A stretch of 12,334 nucleotides of DNA, taken from NCBI GenBank assembly GCA_964423545.1, contig CAYRFV010000166.1:1-12334 (forward strand), given 5' to 3'. The notes beneath the pieces were generated by a model. That model was not told where the DNA came from. It made no database searches and was given only the letters and a program-made list of their open reading frames with translations. Made by a program: the position numbers and the translations under genes. This document shows positions 6,487 to 12,334 of the stretch, piece after piece (the first letter of the stretch is position 1; every line of letters starts with the position of its first letter). This DNA is from JALOOE01 sp964423545 (GTDB lineage Bacteria > Chloroflexota > Anaerolineae > CG2-30-64-16).

Positions 6487-9400
6487 TCACCCGTCCACCT
6501 TCCAGTTGCCTTGGCCCAGTCGCTGTGTCAGCTCTGCCTGGAGCTCCGGGCACACGCGTGTGCGGTTGTTTGGGAAGTCGAGCAGCCAGCGTGTCGAGCC
6601 GTTGGCTTCTACGATGATCTCGAAGCGGTCTTCGCCGGGGCGCCTCGACAGGATATCCACGATCTCCGCCAGCCGCCTGCGATCAGCGTCGAGGCTGGCG
6701 CTGCGGCGAAACACAAGCTTGATCGTTTTCGGACTGCGGGCAGTCGACGGGGCGCCGCTAACGGCTGTAGACGGTCCCGACGGGACCCCGCCGCTCGCCG
6801 GGGAGCGGGGTGAGGCGGCCAGCGCCAGTGAGGAGGGCTGCGGCTCAAGGCGCTGTGCCGAGCTGTCCGCCGGCTCGCGAGCAAGACGCTCGCTGGCGAA
6901 CGGCGCGCTGGGCGGCGGCGCCGTTTCGTGCACTGCGCCCACTGCGCCGGAGGCGGCGACCGGCGATGGTTCTTCCCTGTCCCCTTGTCCTGTCGCGGCG
7001 TGCGGAACCGGCTTCCTCCGCTCCTCAACCGCCCTGTCGCCCGCATCCTCCTCGCTCAGCCACACCGGTTCTTCGGCCGCAAACGGGTTATCCTCTCCGA
7101 AGTAGCTTTCTTCGTCTTCATCCCCACCGGCGCCGTCACCCGGCGCCGCGTAGGCCCGGGCTGGCGCCGCGTAGGCCCTGGCGACCGGCCGCTCCTTCAC
7201 CTGCGACGGGCTGGAGGACGCGCCACCGTTCTTGAACCGGTAAGCGACGGAGCCGGGATCTTCGATCACCTTCATCCCCTCGACATAGTCGCGCACGGTG
7301 TCGGCCACGACGCTGACGCGGCCGTTCCGCACATCGGCTTTGCCGCTCACGATGATAATCTTGTCAGGCGCGAACTTCGCTTTCTCCTCACTATAGAGCC
7401 GGGGAAAAACGGTCACGTCGATCGCGCCCTGCAGGTCCTCCAGCCGGACAAACGCCATCGTCTCGCCCTTTCTCGTGGCGATCTGGCGGACGTCGGCCAC
7501 GATGCCTGCCACCACGACGCTGCGCCCTGCGATTTCCTCGGTCACGTCCACCGATGCATGGGTGATGACGTTCATGAGATCGACGGTCATTTTCTGCAGT
7601 GGGTGGCTCGACACATACACGCCTACCAGCTCCCTCTCCCATTCCAGGGCCTCTTTCGGATTGGTTTTCGCCGCGGCCGGCAGCGACGCCAGCAGCTCCT
7701 CGGCGCTGTCGGCGTCTGTGCTGCCGAAAAGGGTGAGCTGTCCGACCTCACGCGCCGCATGCGTCGCCTCACTGGCCGACATGATGCGGTCGATGCCTGC
7801 CAGGAGCTGGCCGCGCTCGCCGAAGGCGTCCAGCGCACCGACCCTGATCAGGCATTCGAGGCCGCGCCGATTCACCTGGCGCAGGTCCACGCGATCGGCG
7901 AAATCGGCCAGCGAGGCGAACGGCCGGTCGCCGCGGGCCTTCAACACGGCGTCGATCGGCCCCTCGCCCACGTTCTTGATCGCATCCAGTCCCATGCGGA
8001 TGGCGGTTCGTTCCGGTGCTGGGAAAGGGAAGAGGGTGGCGCGGTGCGGCGGAGGATGGTGCGGCGGCAGCTGCTCGATGCTAAAGGTGTGGTCGCTGAC
8101 GTTGACGCTCGGCGGCAGCACTTCGATGCCCATGCGCCGGCACTCGGCGATCAGCACACCCACCTTCTCGGTGTTGTGGCGCTCGACGGTCAGCAGGGCC
8201 GCCATATACTCCGCCGGATAGTAGGCCTTGAGGAAGGCGGTCTGAGCGACGATGACAGCATAGTCGGCGGCGTGTGCGCGATTGAAGCCGTAGCGGGCGA
8301 AGCCCATCAGCGCGTCCCAGATCGCATCCGCCTCCTCGCGCTTCAGCCCCGACTTCTTCTTCGAGCCCTGCGCGAAGAGCTCGCGGTGTTCGTCAAGGGT
8401 CTTTTTCGATTTCTTGCTGATGCCGCGGCGCACCAGATCCGCCTCGCCGGCGGTGTAGCCGGCAATATCGGCCAGGATCTGGATCACCTGCTCCTGGTAG
8501 ACGCACACCCCCATCGTTTCCGCTAGGATCGGGGCCAGGATCGGGTGGACATAGCTCGGCTCCTGTTCGCCGTGCAGGCAGGCGATGAAGTCGGGAATGA
8601 ACTCCATCGGCCCGGGGCGATAGAGCGAGATGGTCGCCGTGATGTGGTCGAACTCCGTCGGTCGCATATCCATCAGCACGCGGCGCATCCCTGCGCCTTC
8701 CACCTGGAAGACGCCCATCACGTCGCCCGCGGTCAGCAGCTCGTAGATCTTGGGATCATCGATCGGCAGGTTGTGCAGCGTGTACTCGATGCCGTGACGC
8801 TCCTTGATGAGCCGCGTGGTTTCGCGCATCAGCGTGAGAGTCGCCAGCCCCAGGAAGTCCACCTTCAGCAGGCCAATCGATTCCATGATCGGAAACTCAT
8901 ACTGCGTGACCGTCTCGGTGATGGCCGATTTGGGCGGCCGCATGAGCGGTGTGTAGTAGGTGAGCTCGCGGTCGGCAACCATGACAGCCGCCGCGTGGAT
9001 CGACGAGTGGCGGGCAACGCCTTCGAGTTGACTGCCGGTGTCCAGCAGCTTCCGCACCTGCTCATCCTCGTCGTAGCGGCGCTTCAGGTCCGCCGAGTAG
9101 AACTCGTGGCCCTCGGTAAGCACGTCCTTGATCGTCACCGGCTTGCCCGGGATCGCAGGGATGAGCTTGGCCAGGCTGTCCACCTCGCTGAGATCGATGC
9201 CCATCGTGCGGCCCACGTCGCGCACGGCCGCGCGCGCCTTCATCCTGCCGAAGGTGACGACCTGGGCAACGCGCTGGCTGCCGTATTTCTCGACCGTGTA
9301 GCGGATCAGCTCCTCGCGCTGATCATCCGGGAAATCGAGGTCAAAGTCGGGCATGCTGACGCGGCCCGGATTCAGGAAGCGCTCGAAAATCAGCTTGTTG

Positions 9401-10560
9401 CGCAGGGGATCGAGATTGGTCACGCCGATGGCGTAGGCCACGATCGAGCCGGCGCCGGAGCCGCGCACGTTCCACCAGATGCCGCGACGCTGGGCGTACA
9501 TGCACAGATCCCAGACGATCAGGAAGTAGATATCGAACCCCATCTCGTGGATGATCTTGAGCTCGTGCGCCATGCGAGCGCGGATTTCCGGGTCGTCGGC
9601 CCGCTCCCGGTAGCGCCAGCGCAGCCCTTCCTCGGTCAGATGGCGCAAGTAGGTCTCGTGGGTGAAGCCGTCGGGGATGGCGATGTCGGGCAGGTGATAG
9701 GCGTCATCCTCCGGATCGACGCTGCACATCTCCGCGATCTTGATCGTGTTGGTGAAGGCGCTGTCGGGCAGATCGGCCAGCGGCAGGAACGTTTGCCGCA
9801 TTTGATCGAGGTTTTTCAGAAAGAACGAGGCGCCGTCATAGCGGAGACGCTTGGGGTCGGTCAGGAGCGCGCCGGTCTGGACGCAGAGCAGCACATCGTG
9901 CGGGTCGGCGTCCTGCTCGTAGACGTAATGCGCGTCATTGGTGACGACCATCGGCAGCTCATGTCGCTGTGCGAGCGCGAAAAGCCGCTTGTTGACCGCC
10001 GTCAGTTCAGCGATCTGGTGCTCCTGAAACTCGATATACCACCTTTCCGGTCCGAAGACCTCGCTGTACCATTTCAGCCGCTCGATCGCCCGCTCCTCCT
10101 GGCCGTTCGCCAGCAGCGTGGGCAGCTCGGCGGCCAGGCAGCCCGACAGGCAGATGAGCCCTTCCTTGTGCGCAGCAAGGTAAGCCGCATCGATGCGCGG
10201 CTTATAGTAGTAGCCGTCGAATTGGGCGTCAGAGCAGAGCTTGAGCAGATTCCGGTAGCCGGTGATGTTCTCGGCCAGCAGCAGTAGATGATAGCGTTCT
10301 TTGTCCAGCTCGCCATCGCGGCCCGACATCGGCCGGCCAAACTGGGTGAGATATGCCTCGACGCCGAGGATCGGCTTGACGCCTTCCTTCCTGCAGGCGC
10401 GCGAGAACTCGATCGCGCCGTGCATCACTCCGTGGTCGGTCAGCGCAAGCGCCGGCTGCCCGAGCTCAGCAGTGCGCTTCGCCAGCTGCGCCGTGCGCCC
10501 CATGCCGTCGAGCAAGGAGTATTCGGAATGGACATGGAGATGGACAAAGTCTTCGGCCAT
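6487..10560 (-). CDS. dnaE: DNA polymerase III alpha subunit
   Basis: A 1357-residue DnaE, the replicative polymerase subunit. The N-terminal PHP domain is intact in its metal-binding motifs: HxH (H9, H11 in HLHVHSEY), TDHG (D42-H43), GVEAY (E68) and NDAHY (D209, H211). This leaves a PHP-dependent nuclease possible. Polymerase acidic residues are D405 and D407 (PDFDLDF) and D568 (KVDFLGL), matching E. coli D401, D403 and D555. The fingers region contains SKKSKKT and GFARYGFNRAHAADYA. An OB-fold follows at about 1013-1095. Residues about 1110-1276 are a low-complexity Pro/Ala/Ser/Glu linker, and about 1277-1357 form a separate terminal domain (KTIKLVFRRS to the stop). A Pro/His-rich insertion lies at about 830-852. 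At 1357 residues it is longer than E. coli DnaE (1160). No intein is present. The start, ATG at 10560, has only a weak upstream site; promoters are seen at 10692-10719. Confidence 0.97.
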   Translation of the reverse strand: MAEDFVHLHVHSEYSLLDGMGRTAQLAKRTAELGQPALALTDHGVMHGAIEFSRACRKEGVKPILGVEAYLTQFGRPMSGRDGELDKERYHLLLLAENITGYRNLLKLCSDAQFDGYYYKPRIDAAYLAAHKEGLICLSGCLAAELPTLLANGQEERAIERLKWYSEVFGPERWYIEFQEHQIAELTAVNKRLFALAQRHELPMVVTNDAHYVYEQDADPHDVLLCVQTGALLTDPKRLRYDGASFFLKNLDQMRQTFLPLADLPDSAFTNTIKIAEMCSVDPEDDAYHLPDIAIPDGFTHETYLRHLTEEGLRWRYRERADDPEIRARMAHELKIIHEMGFDIYFLIVWDLCMYAQRRGIWWNVRGSGAGSIVAYAIGVTNLDPLRNKLIFERFLNPGRVSMPDFDLDFPDDQREELIRYTVEKYGSQRVAQVVTFGRMKARAAVRDVGRTMGIDLSEVDSLAKLIPAIPGKPVTIKDVLTEGHEFYSADLKRRYDEDEQVRKLLDTGSQLEGVARHSSIHAAAVMVADRELTYYTPLMRPPKSAITETVTQYEFPIMESIGLLKVDFLGLATLTLMRETTRLIKERHGIEYTLHNLPIDDPKIYELLTAGDVMGVFQVEGAGMRRVLMDMRPTEFDHITATISLYRPGPMEFIPDFIACLHGEQEPSYVHPILAPILAETMGVCVYQEQVIQILADIAGYTAGEADLVRRGISKKSKKTLDEHRELFAQGSKKKSGLKREEADAIWDALMGFARYGFNRAHAADYAVIVAQTAFLKAYYPAEYMAALLTVERHNTEKVGVLIAECRRMGIEVLPPSVNVSDHTFSIEQLPPHHPPPHRATLFPFPAPERTAIRMGLDAIKNVGEGPIDAVLKARGDRPFASLADFADRVDLRQVNRRGLECLIRVGALDAFGERGQLLAGIDRIMSASEATHAAREVGQLTLFGSTDADSAEELLASLPAAAKTNPKEALEWERELVGVYVSSHPLQKMTVDLMNVITHASVDVTEEIAGRSVVVAGIVADVRQIATRKGETMAFVRLEDLQGAIDVTVFPRLYSEEKAKFAPDKIIIVSGKADVRNGRVSVVADTVRDYVEGMKVIEDPGSVAYRFKNGGASSSPSQVKERPVARAYAAPARAYAAPGDGAGGDEDEESYFGEDNPFAAEEPVWLSEEDAGDRAVEERRKPVPHAATGQGDREEPSPVAASGAVGAVHETAPPPSAPFASERLAREPADSSAQRLEPQPSSLALAASPRSPASGGVPSGPSTAVSGAPSTARSPKTIKLVFRRSASLDADRRRLAEIVDILSRRPGEDRFEIIVEANGSTRWLLDFPNNRTRVCPELQAELTQRLGQGNWKVDG
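7142..7178 (-). repeat. Two-copy 21-bp-period repeat in the dnaE linker
   Basis: The 16-base unit GGCGCCGCGTAGGCCC occurs at 7142-7157 and again at 7163-7178, a 21-bp period that keeps the frame and encodes ARAYAAP twice (residues about 1128-1140 of DnaE). The near-identity of the DNA points to a recent slippage duplication in a linker that tolerates length change. Confidence 0.85.
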
Positions 10561-10580
10561 GAGATGACTGCCTGTTTCCC

Positions 10581-10703
10581 CTATGACTCAGCCAACACCG
10601 TGTAGAAGTTGGCCGGCGTTCCCGTGTGCACATCGTCGCTCGCCGGCTTGAGATAGACCTCGGCTCCTCCGGTATCGAACAGATCAACGAAATTATACGC
10701 GAT
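10581..10703 (-). pseudogene. Relic of a CASTOR/POLLUX-like NAD-binding channel protein gene
   Basis: On the minus strand, codons from 10703 down to a TAG at 10583-10581 read IAYNFVDLFDTGGAEVYLKP and then ASDDVHTGTPANFYTVLAES. From memory, this matches the conserved DLFDxxGsEiYLKPAxDYVxxGxxVNFYTVVE stretch in the C-terminal half of bacterial CASTOR/POLLUX-like (TrkA-N-type) proteins. An in-frame TGA lies just upstream (10718-10716), no good start codon or ribosome site exists, and the rest of the protein is missing. After the TAG, the codons GKQAVIS faintly continue the family pattern (GExAIGY) up to the dnaE start. The best reading is a decayed gene once located before dnaE. It is not expected to be translated. 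Homology is judged by eye only. Confidence 0.55.
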
Positions 10704-10719
10704 GGGTGGCCGCGGTCAA
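10692..10719 (-). promoter_or_regulatory. Strong candidate dnaE promoter
   Basis: On the minus strand TTGACC (10719-10714) is followed after 16 bases by a perfect TATAAT (10697-10692). Five of six -35 bases and all -10 bases match the sigma-70 consensus. Transcription would start near 10685, giving dnaE a leader of about 125 bases that covers most of the gene relic. Confidence 0.7.
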
Positions 10720-10756
10720 GTCATCCACGTCGAGATGTTTCCGCCAGGCTGCCGCG

Positions 10757-10784
10757 ATTATAGCACACCTCGCGGGCCTGCTCA
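10757..10784 (-). promoter_or_regulatory. Second, extended -10 promoter upstream of dnaE
   Basis: On the minus strand TGC-TATAAT (10765-10757) is a perfect extended -10. The -35 region is poor (TGAGCA at 10784-10779 with 16-base spacing). It would form a tandem pair with the element 65 bp downstream. Confidence 0.5.
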
Positions 10785-10827
10785 CCGGGGTGGCGCCTCG
10801 GAGCGCGGCGTGCCTCTGTAACGCGAT

Positions 10828-10856
10828 TTTTCATTGCAGGAGACATGTGCTATACT
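10828..10856 (+). promoter_or_regulatory. Promoter for the response regulator
   Basis: TTTTCA (10828-10833), a 17-base spacer, then TATACT (10851-10856) preceded by TGC, an extended -10. Transcription would begin near 10863, leaving a leader of about 88 bases that includes the hairpin at 10909-10929. Confidence 0.6.
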
Positions 10857-10908
10857 CCTCCCGCAACCTTTCATCATATTTCGCCTCGCCGCGCAGGTCC
10901 AGGGCGAA

Positions 10909-10929
10909 AAACCGGCAGTCTGCCGGTTT
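10909..10929 (+). promoter_or_regulatory. Leader hairpin upstream of the response regulator
   Basis: AAACCGGCA (10909-10917) and TGCCGGTTT (10921-10929) are perfect complements around GTC. The hairpin sits in the predicted mRNA leader, ending about 10 bases before the ribosome site. No T-tract follows, so it is not a classical terminator. As DNA, the palindrome could instead be an operator, for example for autoregulation by the downstream gene. Confidence 0.5.
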
Positions 10930-10950
10930 GCACGCGGCGGAAAGGGCAAT

Positions 10951-11679
10951 ATGGTTACCGCGAGCCTAATCGGGGACCCAGCAATCGGTGTCCAGCGCAT
11001 TCTGGTCGTCGACGATGATCCGGTCATTTCGCGCCTGGTGAGGGACACACTGGAGGCGGTCGGTTTCCAGGTGTTCACGGCCAGCTCCGGCCGACATGCA
11101 CTCGATGTGATCGCCCAGCGCGGGATTCCGCATCTGGCGATCGTGGACATCTACATGCCCAACATGAACGGTTTCGAATTCTGCCAGGCGGTGCAGGAGT
11201 TCACGGATCTCCCGGTCATCATGCTCAGCGCGATCGATGAAGAGGAGACGATCATCCAGGGCATCAATCGGTTCGCTGAAGACTATGTGGTCAAGCCCTT
11301 CAAGACGCGCGAGTTGACCGCGCGCGTCCAGCGCGTCCTGCGCCGCATGGGTGACTACGCCTACACGCTCGATCCCGTCACTCGCGTGGATGATCACCTG
11401 GAAATCGACTTCGCGCATCAGCAGGCGATGGTCAAGGGACGCACGATCTCGCTGACGCCGACCGAAACCAAGCTGCTCTACATACTCATGCGCAACGCCG
11501 GCCGCACCGTCTCGGCGGACTTCCTGCTGCGGCGCCTGTGGCCCATGGAGGAGGTGTTTGAGGATACGCTCCGCGTCAATGTCCATCGGCTGCGCCAGAA
11601 GATTGAGCCGACGCCATCCCAGCCGCGCTATGTGCTGACGGAGCGTGGGTTCGGCTACAGCTTTCCCGGCAAGCGCTGA
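10951..11679 (+). CDS. OmpR/PhoB-family response regulator transcription factor (orphan)
   Basis: The ATG at 10951 follows GGAAAGGG closely and gives 242 residues; a TTG at 10834 in the same frame would add 39 residues overlapping the promoter and hairpin and is rejected. The receiver domain (about 16-130) has the acidic pocket D21-D22-D23, phospho-acceptor D66 (IVDIYMP), S93 (MLSA) and K115 (VVKPF), so phosphorylation control looks intact. The C-terminal winged helix (about 145-240) shows LTPTETKLLYILMRNAGRTV, then a recognition-helix stretch (EDTLRVNVHRLRQKIEP) and RGFGYSF, typical of OmpR/PhoB regulators that bind direct repeats as dimers. No histidine kinase is adjacent in this window, so the signal is unknown. 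The GTPase gene follows 195 bp downstream on the same strand, with its own candidate promoter. Confidence 0.93.
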   Translation: MVTASLIGDPAIGVQRILVVDDDPVISRLVRDTLEAVGFQVFTASSGRHALDVIAQRGIPHLAIVDIYMPNMNGFEFCQAVQEFTDLPVIMLSAIDEEETIIQGINRFAEDYVVKPFKTRELTARVQRVLRRMGDYAYTLDPVTRVDDHLEIDFAHQQAMVKGRTISLTPTETKLLYILMRNAGRTVSADFLLRRLWPMEEVFEDTLRVNVHRLRQKIEPTPSQPRYVLTERGFGYSFPGKR

Positions 11680-11725
11680 GCGCCCAACTCCCAGAAATGT
11701 AATGCGGAACTTAATGTCTGCGGCA

Positions 11726-11731
11726 TATAAT
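11726..11731 (+). promoter_or_regulatory. Candidate -10 element for the GTPase gene
   Basis: A perfect TATAAT lies 46 bp after the response regulator stop. No good -35 hexamer is seen 16-18 bp upstream and there is no TG extension, so an activator might be needed if it is used. The leader to the proposed GTPase start would be about 137 bases. Confidence 0.4.
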
Positions 11732-11843
11732 AGACCCGTTGGGCCGTTCTTGCGGTCCGAGAGAGCGAATCGAGTCTACCTTTGCCGCATGCTGCGTTCT
11801 GCGCCGACATCGGACGCGTCGGGGACGGTCTTCTTGAGCGGGC

Positions 11844-11851
11844 GGAGGTGA
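11844..11851 (+). promoter_or_regulatory. Consensus Shine-Dalgarno without a well-placed start
   Basis: GGAGGTGA is a full match to the anti-Shine-Dalgarno complement. No ATG, GTG or TTG lies in the GTPase frame at the ideal 5-9 base distance. The nearest in-frame candidates are GTG 11848, which overlaps it, and GTG 11875, which is 23 bases beyond it. It may be chance, or a clue that the start is unusual or a base is wrong here. Confidence 0.4.
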
Positions 11852-11874
11852 CTCGGAGAGAGATCAGCGCGACT

Positions 11875-12334
11875 GTGCCTGCCCGCAGCGTCAAGGTGTG
11901 TCTGCTCGGCGATACAGCCGTCGGAAAGACGAGCCTGGTTCGTCGTTTCCTCGAGAATGTCTTTGAGAGCAGGATCGCCGGCGCAATCGGCTTCAAGGTC
12001 AACCGCAAAGTGGTCGTCGTAATCGCCGATGGCGACCTCGTTGAGGTGTCGATGTTGATCTGGGACCTTGCCGAGTGCGAGGACTTTGCTCGGGTGTTCA
12101 CCAGTTATCTGCGCGATGCGGCAGGCGCCGTGCTGGTTTGCGATATGACCCGTCCCGACACACTCGACAGCTTGCGAGTCTACGCGGCGACCATGAGCCG
12201 GATCAACCCCCGTGCCAGGTTCGTTGTTGCGGCGAACAAGGACGATCTAGCCCCCCACTCAGACCACGCCGAGCGGCAACTCCGAGCGCTCGCTGCCGAC
12301 CTGCAGGCCAGCTATTTTCTGACAAGCGCCAAGA
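11875..12334 (+). CDS. Ras/Rab-like small GTPase with degenerate switches, 3' end outside window
   Basis: The frame is open from 11734 to the window end. I choose GTG 11875 because the product then begins (M)PARSVKVCLLGD, where the G domain's first strand normally starts; GTG 11848 would add nine residues. Numbered from this start, the P-loop is GDTAVGKT (12-19), G4 is NKDD (121-124) and G5 is SAK (151-153), so GTP or GDP binding is expected. The switch positions depart from the family: Ala37 stands where the switch I Thr precedes IG, and the DxAGQE motif reads D64-L-A-E67-C68-E, replacing both the Gly and the catalytic Gln. Intrinsic hydrolysis is therefore probably impaired or altered (inference). 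No lipidation site can be judged because the C-terminus is missing. Bacterial relatives include MglA-like and Rab-like GTPases; this one is closest in appearance to the Rab-like group. Confidence 0.85.
   Translation, partial: MPARSVKVCLLGDTAVGKTSLVRRFLENVFESRIAGAIGFKVNRKVVVVIADGDLVEVSMLIWDLAECEDFARVFTSYLRDAAGAVLVCDMTRPDTLDSLRVYAATMSRINPRARFVVAANKDDLAPHSDHAERQLRALAADLQASYFLTSAK

Larger units (their letters stand above)
10561..10950. other. 390-bp divergent intergenic region
   Basis: No intact gene fits between the divergent starts of dnaE and the response regulator. The stretch holds a minus-strand gene relic (10581-10703), two minus-strand promoter elements, one plus-strand promoter and a leader hairpin, each listed separately. 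Several short open frames here have no codon or family support. Confidence 0.7.

Noticed and set aside
7142..7178. Start of a longer satellite or CRISPR-like array
   Set aside because: There are only two copies at a 21-bp period, in frame within dnaE and with no spacers.
6928..10287. Long plus-strand open frames (6928-8526 and 8545-10287) opposite dnaE
   Set aside because: They are antisense to a DnaE with all family motifs. Their translations have no recognisable domain, and long antisense frames are expected in GC-rich coding DNA.
6487..10560. Possible intein in DnaE
   Set aside because: The regions where DnaE inteins often sit (around PDFDLDF and the following motifs) read through without insertion.
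10466..10687. Minus-strand 73-codon frame at the dnaE start
   Set aside because: It overlaps the dnaE N-terminus in another frame. The frame with family-like residues is the one ending at 10581, reported as a relic.
10909..10929. Intrinsic terminator or attenuator before the response regulator
   Set aside because: No T-tract follows the hairpin and no alternative pairing partner was found by eye.
10834..10950. TTG at 10834 as the response regulator start
   Set aside because: It would place 39 extra residues over the promoter and hairpin. The ATG at 10951 has a good ribosome site and starts just before the receiver domain.
11645..11851. Plus-strand frame of 68 codons bridging the response regulator end and GTPase leader
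   Set aside because: It begins inside the regulator's winged-helix coding sequence, has no family resemblance and crosses the candidate -10 element.
11655..12101. Minus-strand open frame of 148 codons opposite the GTPase start
   Set aside because: It is rich in Ser, Thr and Arg and lies across the GTPase P-loop coding sequence; a shadow frame.

Overview
The window looks like a piece of a GC-rich bacterial chromosome, most likely from a Chloroflexota lineage. That assignment is inference. It rests on the DnaE with a long Pro/Ala-rich linker and a distinct C-terminal domain, the secreted HExxH peptidase with an immune-inhibitor-A-like C-terminus, an OmpR-type regulator of a style I associate with Chloroflexi, and a bacterial Ras/Rab-like GTPase. 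I see no rRNA, tRNA, CRISPR array, insertion sequence or phage gene, and no sign of recent transfer.

Left part, plus strand (1-5857): the 3' part of an Asp-box (BNR/sortilin-like) beta-propeller protein ends in two tandem copies of a C-terminal domain. Seven bases later comes a four-helix membrane protein of unknown function. Then follow a membrane-anchored or secreted zinc metallopeptidase (HEFQH) with a MAM/InhA-like C-terminal domain, and a CPBP-family intramembrane protease. These four genes read as a cell-envelope and extracellular-protein neighbourhood. Convergent genes meet at 5858-5948, which holds GC-rich hairpins.

Middle, minus strand (5949-10560): dnaE (DNA polymerase III alpha subunit, 1357 aa, no intein) is followed 40 bp downstream by a small MaoC-like hotdog hydratase with a strong ribosome binding site. 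The two are probably cotranscribed. The dnaE catalytic and PHP residues are present.

The 390-bp divergent region (10561-10950) is the most informative non-coding stretch. It has a near-consensus minus-strand promoter for dnaE, a second extended -10 element upstream of it, a plus-strand extended -10 promoter for the response regulator, a perfect leader hairpin, and an apparent gene relic. The relic is about 40 codons resembling the conserved C-terminal part of CASTOR/POLLUX-like NAD-binding channel proteins and lies inside the dnaE leader.

Right end, plus strand (10951-12334): an orphan OmpR/PhoB-family response regulator is followed by a Ras/Rab-like small GTPase cut off by the window end. 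The GTPase keeps its P-loop, NKxD and SAK motifs but has lost the usual switch I Thr and the Gly and Gln of switch II. This is the most unusual protein here. No histidine kinase is visible. I do not see a clear-cut novel defence or mobile system; the best leads are the degenerate GTPase, the relic in the dnaE leader and the duplicated C-terminal domain of the propeller protein.
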